Source of the DNA: a virus
Virus record (IMG/VR): IMGVR_UViG_3300021962_000036
Location: 1-64,000 of that record
Direction: 5' to 3' (one strand)
DNA length: 64,000 nucleotides
Shown: piece after piece, positions 30,735 to 39,462 of the stretch
How positions within the stretch are numbered: the stretch's first letter is position 1
Layout of the letters: each line of letters opens with the position of its first letter
Notes under the pieces: model-generated
Seen by the model: the letters and a program-made list of their open reading frames with translations, nothing else
Database searches by the model: none
What the model was told of the DNA's origin: nothing
Program-made: the position numbers and the translations under genes

Positions 30735-30923
30735 ATGAACTGTCAAAACTGTGGATCAAAATTATCATGTGGATGTCAAAAAAGAATTGCATCAGATGGT
30801 AAAGAAGTATGTGGCACATGTGCTGCAAACTATGAGAATCAACTTAGATTGAAAGCACTAACTGATAATCAAGTGGCTAAATACCCTTTGATTACAGATG
30901 TAAATAAAACAAACAACACATAG
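30735..30923 (+). CDS. Small zinc-binding protein, 62 aa
   Basis: CQNCGSKLSCGC and later CGTCAANYENQ give a zinc ribbon of the four-Cys type. The stop is TAG, which shows this codon is not reassigned. It ends one base before the next gene. Confidence 0.65.
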   Translation: MNCQNCGSKLSCGCQKRIASDGKEVCGTCAANYENQLRLKALTDNQVAKYPLITDVNKTNNT

Positions 30924-30924
30924 T

Positions 30925-31149
30925 ATGGATCCAATAGAACGCATAAGTGAAGTATTTGCTGATTCAGTATTTGTTTCCTACAAGAAAACACGTTATGGTT
31001 TAAAATCTTGTAAGATGACAATTGACGCAGAATACGCAAATGATTTGAGAGAACTTTATTTAAGAACTCTTGAAATGAACACTTGTGGGTTAACTTTTGG
31101 TGGTGGTTGTTCAAAAATTAGTATTGAAGAAAAAATCAAGACAATATAA
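30925..31149 (+). CDS. Hypothetical protein, 74 aa
   Basis: A helical chain (ANDLRELYLRTLEM) with a Cys/Gly-rich patch (CGLTFGGGC). It shares TAATG with the following surface-protein gene, which suggests translational coupling. Function unknown. Confidence 0.6.
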   Translation: MDPIERISEVFADSVFVSYKKTRYGLKSCKMTIDAEYANDLRELYLRTLEMNTCGLTFGGGCSKISIEEKIKTI

Positions 31150-32711
31150 TGAAACCTATAAACAGCAACTTAAGATTAAAACCTGAAGATGGATGCACAA
31201 AAGTATCATCTTCATGCGTTATCTGGCAAGGTCCAGATATTCCTTGTATTGAATTATGCAAAGGAGACTCAATTACAGATGTTGTTTATGAGTTAGCAAT
31301 GAAGTTGTGTGAAATAACTTCTGGAGTTATTGATCTTAGTACACTAGATTTTAAATGCTTAGTGCCAACAGGTATTCCTGAACCAACTACAATTATTCAA
31401 GCATTACAGTTGCTTATTGATAAGCAATGTTTTTTTGAAGAAAATTGTTGTGATGATGGACCTGGTGGTAGTACAGTACCTATTCCTATTTCATTACCTC
31501 CATGTTTATATTTTACAGAAGATGGAGATGAAATAACATCTTTACTTCCAACTGATTACAGTTCTTATTTAGCAAGTAAAATTTGTGAAATTATAGATGA
31601 TATTACAAGTATCAATTCTACCATTGCAACATTGCAAAATAGAGTCACTACATTAGAAGCAAGTTCTGGTGGAGGTGGTGGTACTGGAGCAACAATATCT
31701 GTTGTTGCACAGTGTGCTAGTAATCCTATACCTGGAACAGTTGTTCCTATTGGCCAAGCATTTTCTGCATTTGAAAGTAAGTTTTGCCAATTAACAACAA
31801 TTCTTGGAAGCAATGCTGCGTTATCAACTGCGATTGGTACAGAATGTGCAGGATTAGACTCAGCTCCACAACTAGTCAATGGTGATAATACAATGTCAGA
31901 AATTGCAGGTTGGGTTGCTTCTCCATCAACTTTGTCAGAAACCATAGTAAACATGTGGTTGACAATATGTGATATGAGATCTGCAATTGTAAATAGTTTG
32001 AACACTACAATACCATGTATTCCAATTCCTGTATCTAATATTCAAATAACAGATGTAACAAGCACAGGTTCTAAAATAACTTGGTCTGCTCCAAATAATG
32101 GAACTGTGTCAGAATCACCTTTACAATATTTACTAAAAGTATATGAGTGGAATGGTTCATCAACAGTAGGTTCACCTATTGTTAGTGTTATCAAACCTTT
32201 TGGAACAAATTTTCATGACATAACACTTGTTCCTGATCCAGCAAAAGATTATCAAATACAAATTACAGCTGAATATTCTTGTGATCTGTCTACTGTTGCA
32301 ACTACCATTGGTAAAATTGCTTTGACAACTGTCCTATATTGTGTAGCTGTAACAGATGTTGCATATGATGAAATCAATCAATTATGTGATGGTAATTCAT
32401 ATGTTACAAAAAGAAGAAAAACAACCCTTACACTAAAAGATATAGTTTCAGGTAATCCTGTAGCAAATACTTTAGCACCATTTACTGCTGTAATTAATTA
32501 TGACATAGATGGAGATTGTGCTTTAATTACTTCAGAATCAATTACAAAAACATTTGCAACAGGTGTTTCTAGTGTAGATCATATTTATGAAATGGAAAAA
32601 TATGTTCAATGTGCATCAGATCCATGTGCTCCTAAGATTAAATCCTACAATTGTATTGGAAGTATCTCAAGCACAAGAGCTGTAGCATGTAGTGGTGAGG
32701 TAACTTGTTAA
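31149..32711 (+). CDS. Surface or fibre-like protein with FN3-like domain, 520 aa
   Basis: A Cys-rich N-terminal module (SSSCVIWQGPDIPCIEL near 22) is shared with the next large protein. A coiled-coil stretch (residues 154-172) and a Gly-rich hinge (SSGGGGGTGAT) follow. The region around 290-395 (PIPVSNIQITDVTSTGSKIT, then QYLLKVYEWNG) looks like fibronectin type III. The C-terminus has more Cys. This layout fits a head or tail fibre whose N-terminus attaches to the virion. Confidence 0.65.
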   Translation: MKPINSNLRLKPEDGCTKVSSSCVIWQGPDIPCIELCKGDSITDVVYELAMKLCEITSGVIDLSTLDFKCLVPTGIPEPTTIIQALQLLIDKQCFFEENCCDDGPGGSTVPIPISLPPCLYFTEDGDEITSLLPTDYSSYLASKICEIIDDITSINSTIATLQNRVTTLEASSGGGGGTGATISVVAQCASNPIPGTVVPIGQAFSAFESKFCQLTTILGSNAALSTAIGTECAGLDSAPQLVNGDNTMSEIAGWVASPSTLSETIVNMWLTICDMRSAIVNSLNTTIPCIPIPVSNIQITDVTSTGSKITWSAPNNGTVSESPLQYLLKVYEWNGSSTVGSPIVSVIKPFGTNFHDITLVPDPAKDYQIQITAEYSCDLSTVATTIGKIALTTVLYCVAVTDVAYDEINQLCDGNSYVTKRRKTTLTLKDIVSGNPVANTLAPFTAVINYDIDGDCALITSESITKTFATGVSSVDHIYEMEKYVQCASDPCAPKIKSYNCIGSISSTRAVACSGEVTC

Positions 32712-32740
32712 TTAAATAGAAACAAATAAAATATAATATA

Positions 32741-34342
32741 ATGTATCCTAATCAATATTGTCATCCTTGCACAGAGCCAACACCATGTGTTCCAGCTCCA
32801 CCACCACCAGATTGTATAGGTGAACCATGTGAAGAAATTGTTCTAGACACATGTGTAAGATATACAGGACCTGCAATTCCATGTCTTGGAATTACTACAG
32901 GTGCAGATCTTAGTCAAGTACTACAAATTATTGCAGCAAGACTTTGTGATTGTTGTGATGGAACACCTCCAGTTGTAAATTGCGTAGTTTCTGCATGGTC
33001 AGAATGGTCAGAATGTATAGATGGTGTTCAGACAAGAACTAGAACAGTAATTCAAGCTCCACAAAATGGCGGTACTGCTTGTCCTCCATTAATAGAAACA
33101 AGATCATGTTGTGAGCCTGTTGACTGTGTAGTATCTGCATGGAGTGATTGGTCAATTTGTGATGGGGATGTTAGAACAAGAACAAGAACTGTTGTTACGC
33201 CAGCATCATGTGGTGGAGTAGCTTGTCCTGTTTTAATTGAAACAGAATCTTGTAACTTACCATTGCCATGTCAACCAATAACAAATATTCTTGGTAGATC
33301 ATTAGATTGTGAAACAATTGAAGTATCATTTTCAGATGGAGCTACAGGTCCAGCAACAAGTTTAGTTGCAGAATTAGTTAGTACAAGTGCACCTTCTGTT
33401 GTTTTACAGTCATTTACTTTCACAACAACTGGCGCTGCTGCATCATATTCTCATACATTTACAGCTGTTGCTCCTGGTTCATACCTTATAAAAGTTTATA
33501 AAACTAGTGCAGCAGGAACTTGTGATGTTGTTACAACTTCTGCTGTAACAGTTGAAGTTTGCGCAACATGTGTGCCATTAACAGACATAGATGTTTTATC
33601 TGACAATTGTGAAACTTTACAAATTTCATTAACTGATGATGGAAACGCTACTGTTTTGTATGCTGAATTATTTAACAATAATGCACCAACTATAGTTGTA
33701 TCTACCAAAACATGGACTCCATTAGGATCAGCTACTGTTTATAGTCATACTTTCACAGGATTAACTCCAGGAAATTATTTTGTAAAAATTTACAAAGATG
33801 CTGGTACTGTAAAATGTGATACAGTTGTAACAAGTGCTGTTTTAGTACAAGGATGTCCTGTAGATTGTGTTGTTTCAGATTGGTCTGCATGGTCTGAATG
33901 TATTGAAGGTGAACAAACTAGAACAAGAACAATAGTTACACCTGCATCAAATGGTGGAACTCCATGTCCTGTATTGACAGAAACACAACCTTGTGAAATA
34001 CCATGTGTCCCTTTAACAAACTTTACAGCAATATCTGATAATTGTGAAACGTTAACCGTTTCAGCAGTAGATAATGGAGAAGCAACAGATTTACATGTAA
34101 CATTGTATAATGCATCTAACCCAACAGTGCCTTTATTTACTCATGATTGGATTCCTACTGGAAATCCTGGATCATACACACATACATTTACAGGTCTTTC
34201 AGGAGGAACTTATATTGCAATAATTTACAAATTGTCAGATCGTTCAACTTGTGATCCAATATCATCAGCAAATGTTGTTGTTGAAACATGTAAATCAGCA
34301 TGTCCTGCACCAACAGGAGTATCAGCTACAGTAACAGCTTAA
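32741..34342 (+). CDS. Surface protein with three thrombospondin type-1-like repeats, 533 aa
   Basis: The N-terminus (residues 1-78) is Cys/Pro-rich and includes the same CVRYTGPAIPCLGI module as the previous protein. TSP1-like repeats with WS.WS.C, TRTRT and a closing Cys occur at about 80-123, 128-171 and 375-419. Three beta-sandwich repeats of about 95 residues (each with a CETL/CETI and YSHTF/YTHTF motif) lie between and after them (about 175-273, 274-371, 422-521). The last residues, CPAPTGVSATVTA, look like the start of an FN3 domain. The role is likely binding at the host surface or gut matrix. Confidence 0.75.
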   Translation: MYPNQYCHPCTEPTPCVPAPPPPDCIGEPCEEIVLDTCVRYTGPAIPCLGITTGADLSQVLQIIAARLCDCCDGTPPVVNCVVSAWSEWSECIDGVQTRTRTVIQAPQNGGTACPPLIETRSCCEPVDCVVSAWSDWSICDGDVRTRTRTVVTPASCGGVACPVLIETESCNLPLPCQPITNILGRSLDCETIEVSFSDGATGPATSLVAELVSTSAPSVVLQSFTFTTTGAAASYSHTFTAVAPGSYLIKVYKTSAAGTCDVVTTSAVTVEVCATCVPLTDIDVLSDNCETLQISLTDDGNATVLYAELFNNNAPTIVVSTKTWTPLGSATVYSHTFTGLTPGNYFVKIYKDAGTVKCDTVVTSAVLVQGCPVDCVVSDWSAWSECIEGEQTRTRTIVTPASNGGTPCPVLTETQPCEIPCVPLTNFTAISDNCETLTVSAVDNGEATDLHVTLYNASNPTVPLFTHDWIPTGNPGSYTHTFTGLSGGTYIAIIYKLSDRSTCDPISSANVVVETCKSACPAPTGVSATVTA

Positions 34343-34366
34343 CAAAAAAATAAAAAAAATAAACAA

Positions 34367-35149
34367 ATGGCAACATTAACTATAAATTTTACACCAGTAT
34401 CAGGAATATCAAGTTATGAAATTTGTTATAGACCTGTAGGTGCAACAACTCCTTTTATTTGTATAGAAGATTCCGCATCACCTGTTGTTATAACTTCAGG
34501 GATTGAATGTGGTGTTGCATATGATGTGACAGTAAGAACAAACTGCCCTCCAGGAGAATATTTATCAGACCAAAGTACATCTGCTGTTGCAGTAGCTACA
34601 GCACTAGAATGTCCTCCTGAAATAGTATGTGTATCTTACACAATATCAACATCATCAGCTCAAGGACAAACTTCAGCTTATATTGATTGCATGGATCAAA
34701 TTCAACAAGTAACTGTAGGAGGTGTTAGTGGATATGACGCAACTACATTCTGTGCAAAAGAAGGTAGCGTTGTAATAGCTGGTGAATGTAATCTAACAAT
34801 TAATGGCCCATGTGGTGACCCAGTAGGTCCAATTACAGTAACTGGTGCGTATGGTTCAATGGAACCATGTATTGGCGGTACAATTGATGATTATATGAGT
34901 GCTAGTGTTAGTTTAGATGCTCCAGTTTCTGTAGACACAAATTTTAACGTAAATGTTTTATGGACTCAGTTAAATGGTGGCAGTTGTGCCAGTCCTAATA
35001 CTCAATCATTTACAGTTCTTGTACTAGCTGGGCAAGTATCTGGTCAATTAAATGCATGTAATCAAGGAGCTTATTTTGCACAAGGAGCATCTATTTGTGC
35101 AGCTCAAGTAATGGGTCATGACAACACAGTTGACATAATTAATTACTAA
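34367..35149 (+). CDS. FN3-like/beta-sandwich surface protein, 260 aa
   Basis: Residues 1-85 continue an FN3 fold from its second strand (TLTINFTPVSGISSYEICYR); the first strand appears to lie at the end of the previous gene, in the same frame. The rest (90-260) is Cys-containing beta structure with Gly turns. One TAA and 24 bases of A-rich sequence separate the two genes. The A-rich leader before ATG fits a normal Bacteroidetes start. Likely a partner of the previous protein on the virion. Confidence 0.65.
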   Translation: MATLTINFTPVSGISSYEICYRPVGATTPFICIEDSASPVVITSGIECGVAYDVTVRTNCPPGEYLSDQSTSAVAVATALECPPEIVCVSYTISTSSAQGQTSAYIDCMDQIQQVTVGGVSGYDATTFCAKEGSVVIAGECNLTINGPCGDPVGPITVTGAYGSMEPCIGGTIDDYMSASVSLDAPVSVDTNFNVNVLWTQLNGGSCASPNTQSFTVLVLAGQVSGQLNACNQGAYFAQGASICAAQVMGHDNTVDIINY

Positions 35150-35203
35150 TAAAGATAATAGTCATGCATTAGGTTTGTTGGTTTTCCTACTGTTTTGATG
35201 GAA

Positions 35204-35235
35204 GTGCCCCTGGCGAAAGCTGGGGGTATCTTTTT
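35204..35235 (+). terminator. Terminator closing the surface-protein block
   Basis: A stem of about ten pairs with a GAAA tetraloop (GCCCCTGGC GAAA GCTGGGGGT) is followed by ATCTTTTT. Confidence 0.9.
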
Positions 35236-35310
35236 AAAAACCAATTGTTTATAAGAAATTATAAATTAATTTCCTATTTTTGCTAAAGTTTAACCATATT
35301 AAAATAACCT

Positions 35311-36657
35311 ATGAATATTATTTCAGCAGTATACCATAGTTTAAAAAGAAAGAAGTCAGCAGAAGCTGAGTCTCAAAGACTAGGTATTTCAGTATCTTAT
35401 TATCAAAAGATAAAAGAAGAAGTCATTAAAGTTTTAAATGAAGCAGGTTCAAGAATAGATTCTGTTGTCATTCAAATGGTAGAAGCAAATTTAACAAAAA
35501 AATCTGAGTCAGTTTCAAATGAAGAAATTTTATTTGAACTAGAACAACAACTTGGCATTGATGCTAAAGACAGATTCTACAACAAAGAGGAAGATTCTAA
35601 AAGAATTGAAATTCATGAAGATCTAGAATCAGGAACCAGTAAGATCACTGGCCTGTCTGCAACAGAGCCACGTAGTGCAGAAGAAATTATTGCATTATTA
35701 AAGATAGACACAAAGAAATGGAAACTATCTCAATATTGGAATAAAGAGAAAGGCACAAAATGGTTAGTATCTGCTTTAGTTAGTAGAGTACCACAAGAAG
35801 AAAAAATACAAAGTACATTCTTAGAGTTACTTGAAACATATCAAGTTCCACAAATAACACCACTAGACCCTGCAGCTTTTTGGCAGAACACAAGTTCTCA
35901 AGAAAAAGTTTGCGGGGTTCTTTCATTACAAGACTTGCATTTTGGTAAAGTTGGAAATGAAAACATGAAAGAGATCTTAAATGACTCTGTAAGCTACTTA
36001 ATTGACAAAGCTAATAGAAACTACGTCTTGGAGAAGATAGTGTTTGTAATAGGCCCAGATACGCTCAACATGGATACATTTGGTGGTACAACCACTAAAG
36101 GAACTCCAGTAGAGAACTCTGAGATGGCAACAGAGGCTTACATAAAAGCTTTTGATGGTATATGTCAAGCAATAGGTACAGCTAAACAGTTTTGTGAGAA
36201 GCTGGAAGTATTGTTTATACCTGGTAATCATGATAGGTTAAGTTCCTTTCATTTGTTACACGCTGTTTCTCAAGCATTTAAGACATGGGATGATATTAAT
36301 TTTAACGTAGCCTATGCTGAGAGAAAAGTTGTAACTTATGGCTTGAACATGCTTTGTTTTGAGCATGGTGACGTGACTGCCAAAAATAATCCTTTGGTTT
36401 ATGCAGTTGAGTTTCCTAATGAATGGGGAGTTTCTAAGTATAGAATGCTTTATACAGGACACTACCATGGACGCAAGACAACTCAGTTTGTGACTGAAAA
36501 TGAACAAAATGGTTTTGTTACAAGAATAATTCCAGCATTGACTTCATCTGATTATTACCACTATCATAATAAATATGTGGGAAATACGCGTTCTGCTATA
36601 ATGCATATTCATGATTCTTCTAAAGGATTGATCAGTGAATTTACATATACTGTCTAA
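35311..36657 (+). CDS. Metallophosphatase-like protein with N-terminal extension, 448 aa
   Basis: Residues 206-390 carry the calcineurin-like set: LQDLHFGK near 206, GPD near 247, GNHDR near 304, EHGD near 350 and GHYHG near 383. The N-terminal 200 residues are helical with an HTH-like start (ESQRLGISVSYYQKIKEE). It would hydrolyse phosphoesters or nucleic acids. The DNA-binding-like N-terminus is an inference. This is the second such enzyme in the window and much longer than the first. Confidence 0.85.
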   Translation: MNIISAVYHSLKRKKSAEAESQRLGISVSYYQKIKEEVIKVLNEAGSRIDSVVIQMVEANLTKKSESVSNEEILFELEQQLGIDAKDRFYNKEEDSKRIEIHEDLESGTSKITGLSATEPRSAEEIIALLKIDTKKWKLSQYWNKEKGTKWLVSALVSRVPQEEKIQSTFLELLETYQVPQITPLDPAAFWQNTSSQEKVCGVLSLQDLHFGKVGNENMKEILNDSVSYLIDKANRNYVLEKIVFVIGPDTLNMDTFGGTTTKGTPVENSEMATEAYIKAFDGICQAIGTAKQFCEKLEVLFIPGNHDRLSSFHLLHAVSQAFKTWDDINFNVAYAERKVVTYGLNMLCFEHGDVTAKNNPLVYAVEFPNEWGVSKYRMLYTGHYHGRKTTQFVTENEQNGFVTRIIPALTSSDYYHYHNKYVGNTRSAIMHIHDSSKGLISEFTYTV

Positions 36658-36691
36658 TTAATCAAGGAAGTTCTTTATAATGTCCCAAAAA

Positions 36692-36713
36692 TTTAGTAAA
36701 TTCTTATTGTAGG
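36692..36713 (+). promoter_or_regulatory. Phage promoter-like motif, copy C
   Basis: TTTAGTAAATTCTTATTGTAGG matches copies A and B at most positions of GTAAATTCT..., then TGTAG, and ends about 7 bases before the 36720 start. If it is a promoter the transcript would be almost leaderless; if it is a leader element the spacing is natural. Confidence 0.5.
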
Positions 36714-36719
36714 TATCAT

Positions 36720-37298
36720 ATGAAAGATGCAAGAAAACCAAATCTTAATGCGCCTCGTTTCAGACCCAGTGCTGAAGGAACTTTAAACTCAGAATTTATT
36801 GAGTTACTTAAACAAAAAGTCCCTTCTGCAAAAGACTTAAGTGCTGCTGATGTGAAGAAAATAATTCACACATTCAACACAAACCTTTGGTCTACTGTGA
36901 TTGAAAATAGAGATGGTGTTGAGATTCCAGAACAAATTGGACATCTTTTTATAGGAACTTGTCAACCAAGGCGTAGTCCAAATGTTGACTACAAGACTAG
37001 TGCTGAATATATGAAAGTCATAGAATTTCGCAACTGGGAAAGTGATCAACATTTGGCAAAGATTTTTTATACAACCTATGGTACAAAGTATAGGTTTAAG
37101 AATCATGAACTTTGGGGATTTAAACCTACAAGAGCATTTAAAAGAATGGTCAGTAAAACATATCCTGAAAAATGGAAACAATATGTGGAGATTGATCCTG
37201 CAATAAAAATATCAAGTATGTTCAGAACTAAAGGTTATGAATCTTTTAAAGAACAGATTGAACCAGACATAACAATGTATAACGAATTTGAATTATAA
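36720..37298 (+). CDS. Possible IHF-like virion protein, 192 aa
   Basis: A segment VKKIIHTFNTNLWSTVIENR, then VEIPEQIGHLFIGT, echoes the helix-plus-beta core of HU/IHF, with a longer C-terminus rich in basic and aromatic residues. It precedes ring and tail genes, where crAss-like phages often encode IHF-type subunits. The similarity is weak by eye. Confidence 0.5.
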   Translation: MKDARKPNLNAPRFRPSAEGTLNSEFIELLKQKVPSAKDLSAADVKKIIHTFNTNLWSTVIENRDGVEIPEQIGHLFIGTCQPRRSPNVDYKTSAEYMKVIEFRNWESDQHLAKIFYTTYGTKYRFKNHELWGFKPTRAFKRMVSKTYPEKWKQYVEIDPAIKISSMFRTKGYESFKEQIEPDITMYNEFEL

Positions 37299-37301
37299 CA
37301 A

Positions 37302-37973
37302 ATGATTACAATAGGTGAAGTATTATCAAGGCTGCGTAACCAAGTAAAAGCTGTTAAGCAGGATGCTTTCCTGACTGACCGTTTCTTGTATTCTCTTGTT
37401 AATAAACATGCAAAACTAATGATGCGTAGACAAGACAACTTGAATCGCATTATGAAATATCAATCAGTGTTTCAAACTCTAGATTTTATAGAGTTAATTG
37501 AAGTAGATAGAGCACAAGCTCAATGTCATGGTATTGAAACAGGTTGTTACTTTAAAAGAACAAAAGATAAATTACCTGAATTGTATGATGGATACTGGGG
37601 ACCATTGATTAGAGCTGTTACGTCATTAGATTTATCAGAAGACTTAACAAGCACATATCCTACTACTTACCAACAAATGGAAAGACAAAAAACATTTAAG
37701 TACAATAAGAAAAAGTATTATTGGTATTTAGATGGTCATTTGTACTTTCCTAATTTAGAATGGGACGCTGTTAGAATTGAAGGTGTGTTTGAAGGTGATA
37801 TTTCTAAATACAATTGTGATCCTGCGGATGACTGTCAATATGTTCAAGATAGTCCATTTAATGTTCCTGAACACTTGTTCCCTGAAATAGAACAACTTGC
37901 TATGAGAGATTTAGGATTAATGATGCAGGTTCCACAAGATGCTGCACAGGATCTTAAACACACTGCTAGATAA
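37302..37973 (+). CDS. Putative tail tubular/ring protein, 223 aa
   Basis: The N-terminal GEVLSRLRNQVKAVKQDAFL, then LVNKHAKLMMRRQD, is the pattern I associate with crAss-like ring/tail-tubular proteins; a beta region with Cys and a helical C-terminus follow. Placed between the IHF-like and next tail gene, it probably forms a ring below the portal. Confidence 0.65.
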   Translation: MITIGEVLSRLRNQVKAVKQDAFLTDRFLYSLVNKHAKLMMRRQDNLNRIMKYQSVFQTLDFIELIEVDRAQAQCHGIETGCYFKRTKDKLPELYDGYWGPLIRAVTSLDLSEDLTSTYPTTYQQMERQKTFKYNKKKYYWYLDGHLYFPNLEWDAVRIEGVFEGDISKYNCDPADDCQYVQDSPFNVPEHLFPEIEQLAMRDLGLMMQVPQDAAQDLKHTAR

Positions 37974-37990
37974 TTTTAATATAAAACACT

Positions 37991-39091
37991 ATGTTGACTG
38001 AAGTACAATATAAAGAATTTGATGAACTACTTGAGAGTGTCAAGATAGATATGAGAACTTATGACTTAGAAAGTTCAATAGATCCTCAGCAACTAATTAA
38101 AGTTGCCATGAAGGTTAACTATGAGCTAGGTCTTAAAGTAAACCCATCACGTTCAAAAGCTATAGAAATTCATAAAGGTAAAGGTAAGTTACCTCAAGAC
38201 TTTTATGTGTTAAACTTTGCACTTGTATGTGAAGGTCATAATTCATACTACCTACAAGAAAGAGCAAAAACTTATACAGAAGGAATGCTAGAGGGAGTCC
38301 TGCTTGCTCAAAAAATGTTTAAACTTACAGGTGGTAGTAATGTAAGACAATATAGTGTTATAAGAAATATTCTACCAGGAATCAATGTTATAAATCACAA
38401 CATTGGTACTGCAAATATTTTAGTTCAAGCTTTGAGCATTGATGGCAATCTGCTTTCATTTGAAATTCATCATTTAGATAATAATAGTTTTGAATTAATA
38501 TCAGAATCTAGTGAAATTATCACAGAAGTAAGATTGGTTGTAATGGGTGGTAACACAATTGCAACTACAAGTGGTGGAACAAGTGCTGAAATTGTTAGTG
38601 ATTCACAAGGTAAAAAAGTTGTAGCATATAACTTAAATGGTAGAAGATATGAGCATTCTCATTTGATACCATTAAGAATTGAAAAAAGCAAATCAGTATC
38701 AGCTGATTGTTTTAATTTAAACAGTCATGATCCTAATGTAGCGTATATAAAGAATGGATTTCTAGTAACAAACTTTGATGAGGGTGTTGTTTACATTAAC
38801 TACCAAAGTTTAATGGAAGACGACAAAGGAAACTTATTGGTAATGGAACATCCATTGGTAAATGAATACTATGAGTATGCTTTGAAACAGAGAATATATG
38901 AAAACTTGTATATGTCTGGAGAGAATGTACTTAACTATTTACAGTTAGTAGAACAAAAACTTAGAGCATCAAGAAACAATGCTTTGTCTTTTGTGAATAC
39001 ACCTGACTTTAGAGAATTAAAGCAGACATGGGAAATGAATAGAAAAGCACAGTATCACAATTACTATAACATGTTTAAGAGTAGAATCTAA
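37991..39091 (+). CDS. Putative tail ring/hub protein, 366 aa
   Basis: A helical N-terminal 120 residues are followed by beta-rich segments (residues 130-260), then helices at the C-terminus. It shares TAATG with the small HExxH gene. There is no enzyme motif. The position in the tail cluster suggests a structural protein of the ring or hub. Confidence 0.6.
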   Translation: MLTEVQYKEFDELLESVKIDMRTYDLESSIDPQQLIKVAMKVNYELGLKVNPSRSKAIEIHKGKGKLPQDFYVLNFALVCEGHNSYYLQERAKTYTEGMLEGVLLAQKMFKLTGGSNVRQYSVIRNILPGINVINHNIGTANILVQALSIDGNLLSFEIHHLDNNSFELISESSEIITEVRLVVMGGNTIATTSGGTSAEIVSDSQGKKVVAYNLNGRRYEHSHLIPLRIEKSKSVSADCFNLNSHDPNVAYIKNGFLVTNFDEGVVYINYQSLMEDDKGNLLVMEHPLVNEYYEYALKQRIYENLYMSGENVLNYLQLVEQKLRASRNNALSFVNTPDFRELKQTWEMNRKAQYHNYYNMFKSRI

Positions 39092-39462
39092 TGGCTGCTA
39101 AAATATTTAAAAAAAAAATAAATCTTGCTATCTATGAAGCTGTAGTAAACTTACGCGTTGTAGAAAGTATGCAAGACATGCAAGAGTATCTTGACAAAAA
39201 AACTAAATCTTTAGTAGATGTTACAGATAGTTATGGATGTGTTTTTGATTTACCTGGTGCAAAAGGATTGGAATATTATATTGTTTATGAAAAAGATAAA
39301 CTTACTATAAATTTAATCTCTCATGAGGTATATCATTTAGCTATTAGAATTTTAACAAACATAAACATAACAGATGAGGAATCAACTGCATGGTTAGTAG
39401 GTTACTTGACAGAAACAATATATAAAGTATTACGTCAGAAAAATTACAACATCAAAGACTAA
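39091..39462 (+). CDS. Small HExxH (zincin-like) protein, 123 aa
   Basis: The motif SHEVYHLAIRIL places HExxH at about residues 78-82, followed by an acidic residue pair (DEESTAWL) that could supply the third ligand. Before it lies a beta hairpin (YYIVYEKDKLTINLI). This fits a minimal zinc metallopeptidase. It overlaps tail genes on both sides as TAATG, so it may process a tail protein or act on entry. The motif is short, so activity is unproven. Confidence 0.6.
   Translation: MAAKIFKKKINLAIYEAVVNLRVVESMQDMQEYLDKKTKSLVDVTDSYGCVFDLPGAKGLEYYIVYEKDKLTINLISHEVYHLAIRILTNINITDEESTAWLVGYLTETIYKVLRQKNYNIKD

Noticed and set aside
30921-30923. Possible TAG stop-codon reassignment as in some crAss-like phages
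   Set aside because: TAG ends several well-placed genes (30921-30923, 7353-7355, 598-600), and all large genes read through in the standard code without internal TAG.
31565-32005. 146-codon minus-strand frame
   Set aside because: It is antisense to the Cys-rich surface protein gene and shows no sensible protein pattern.
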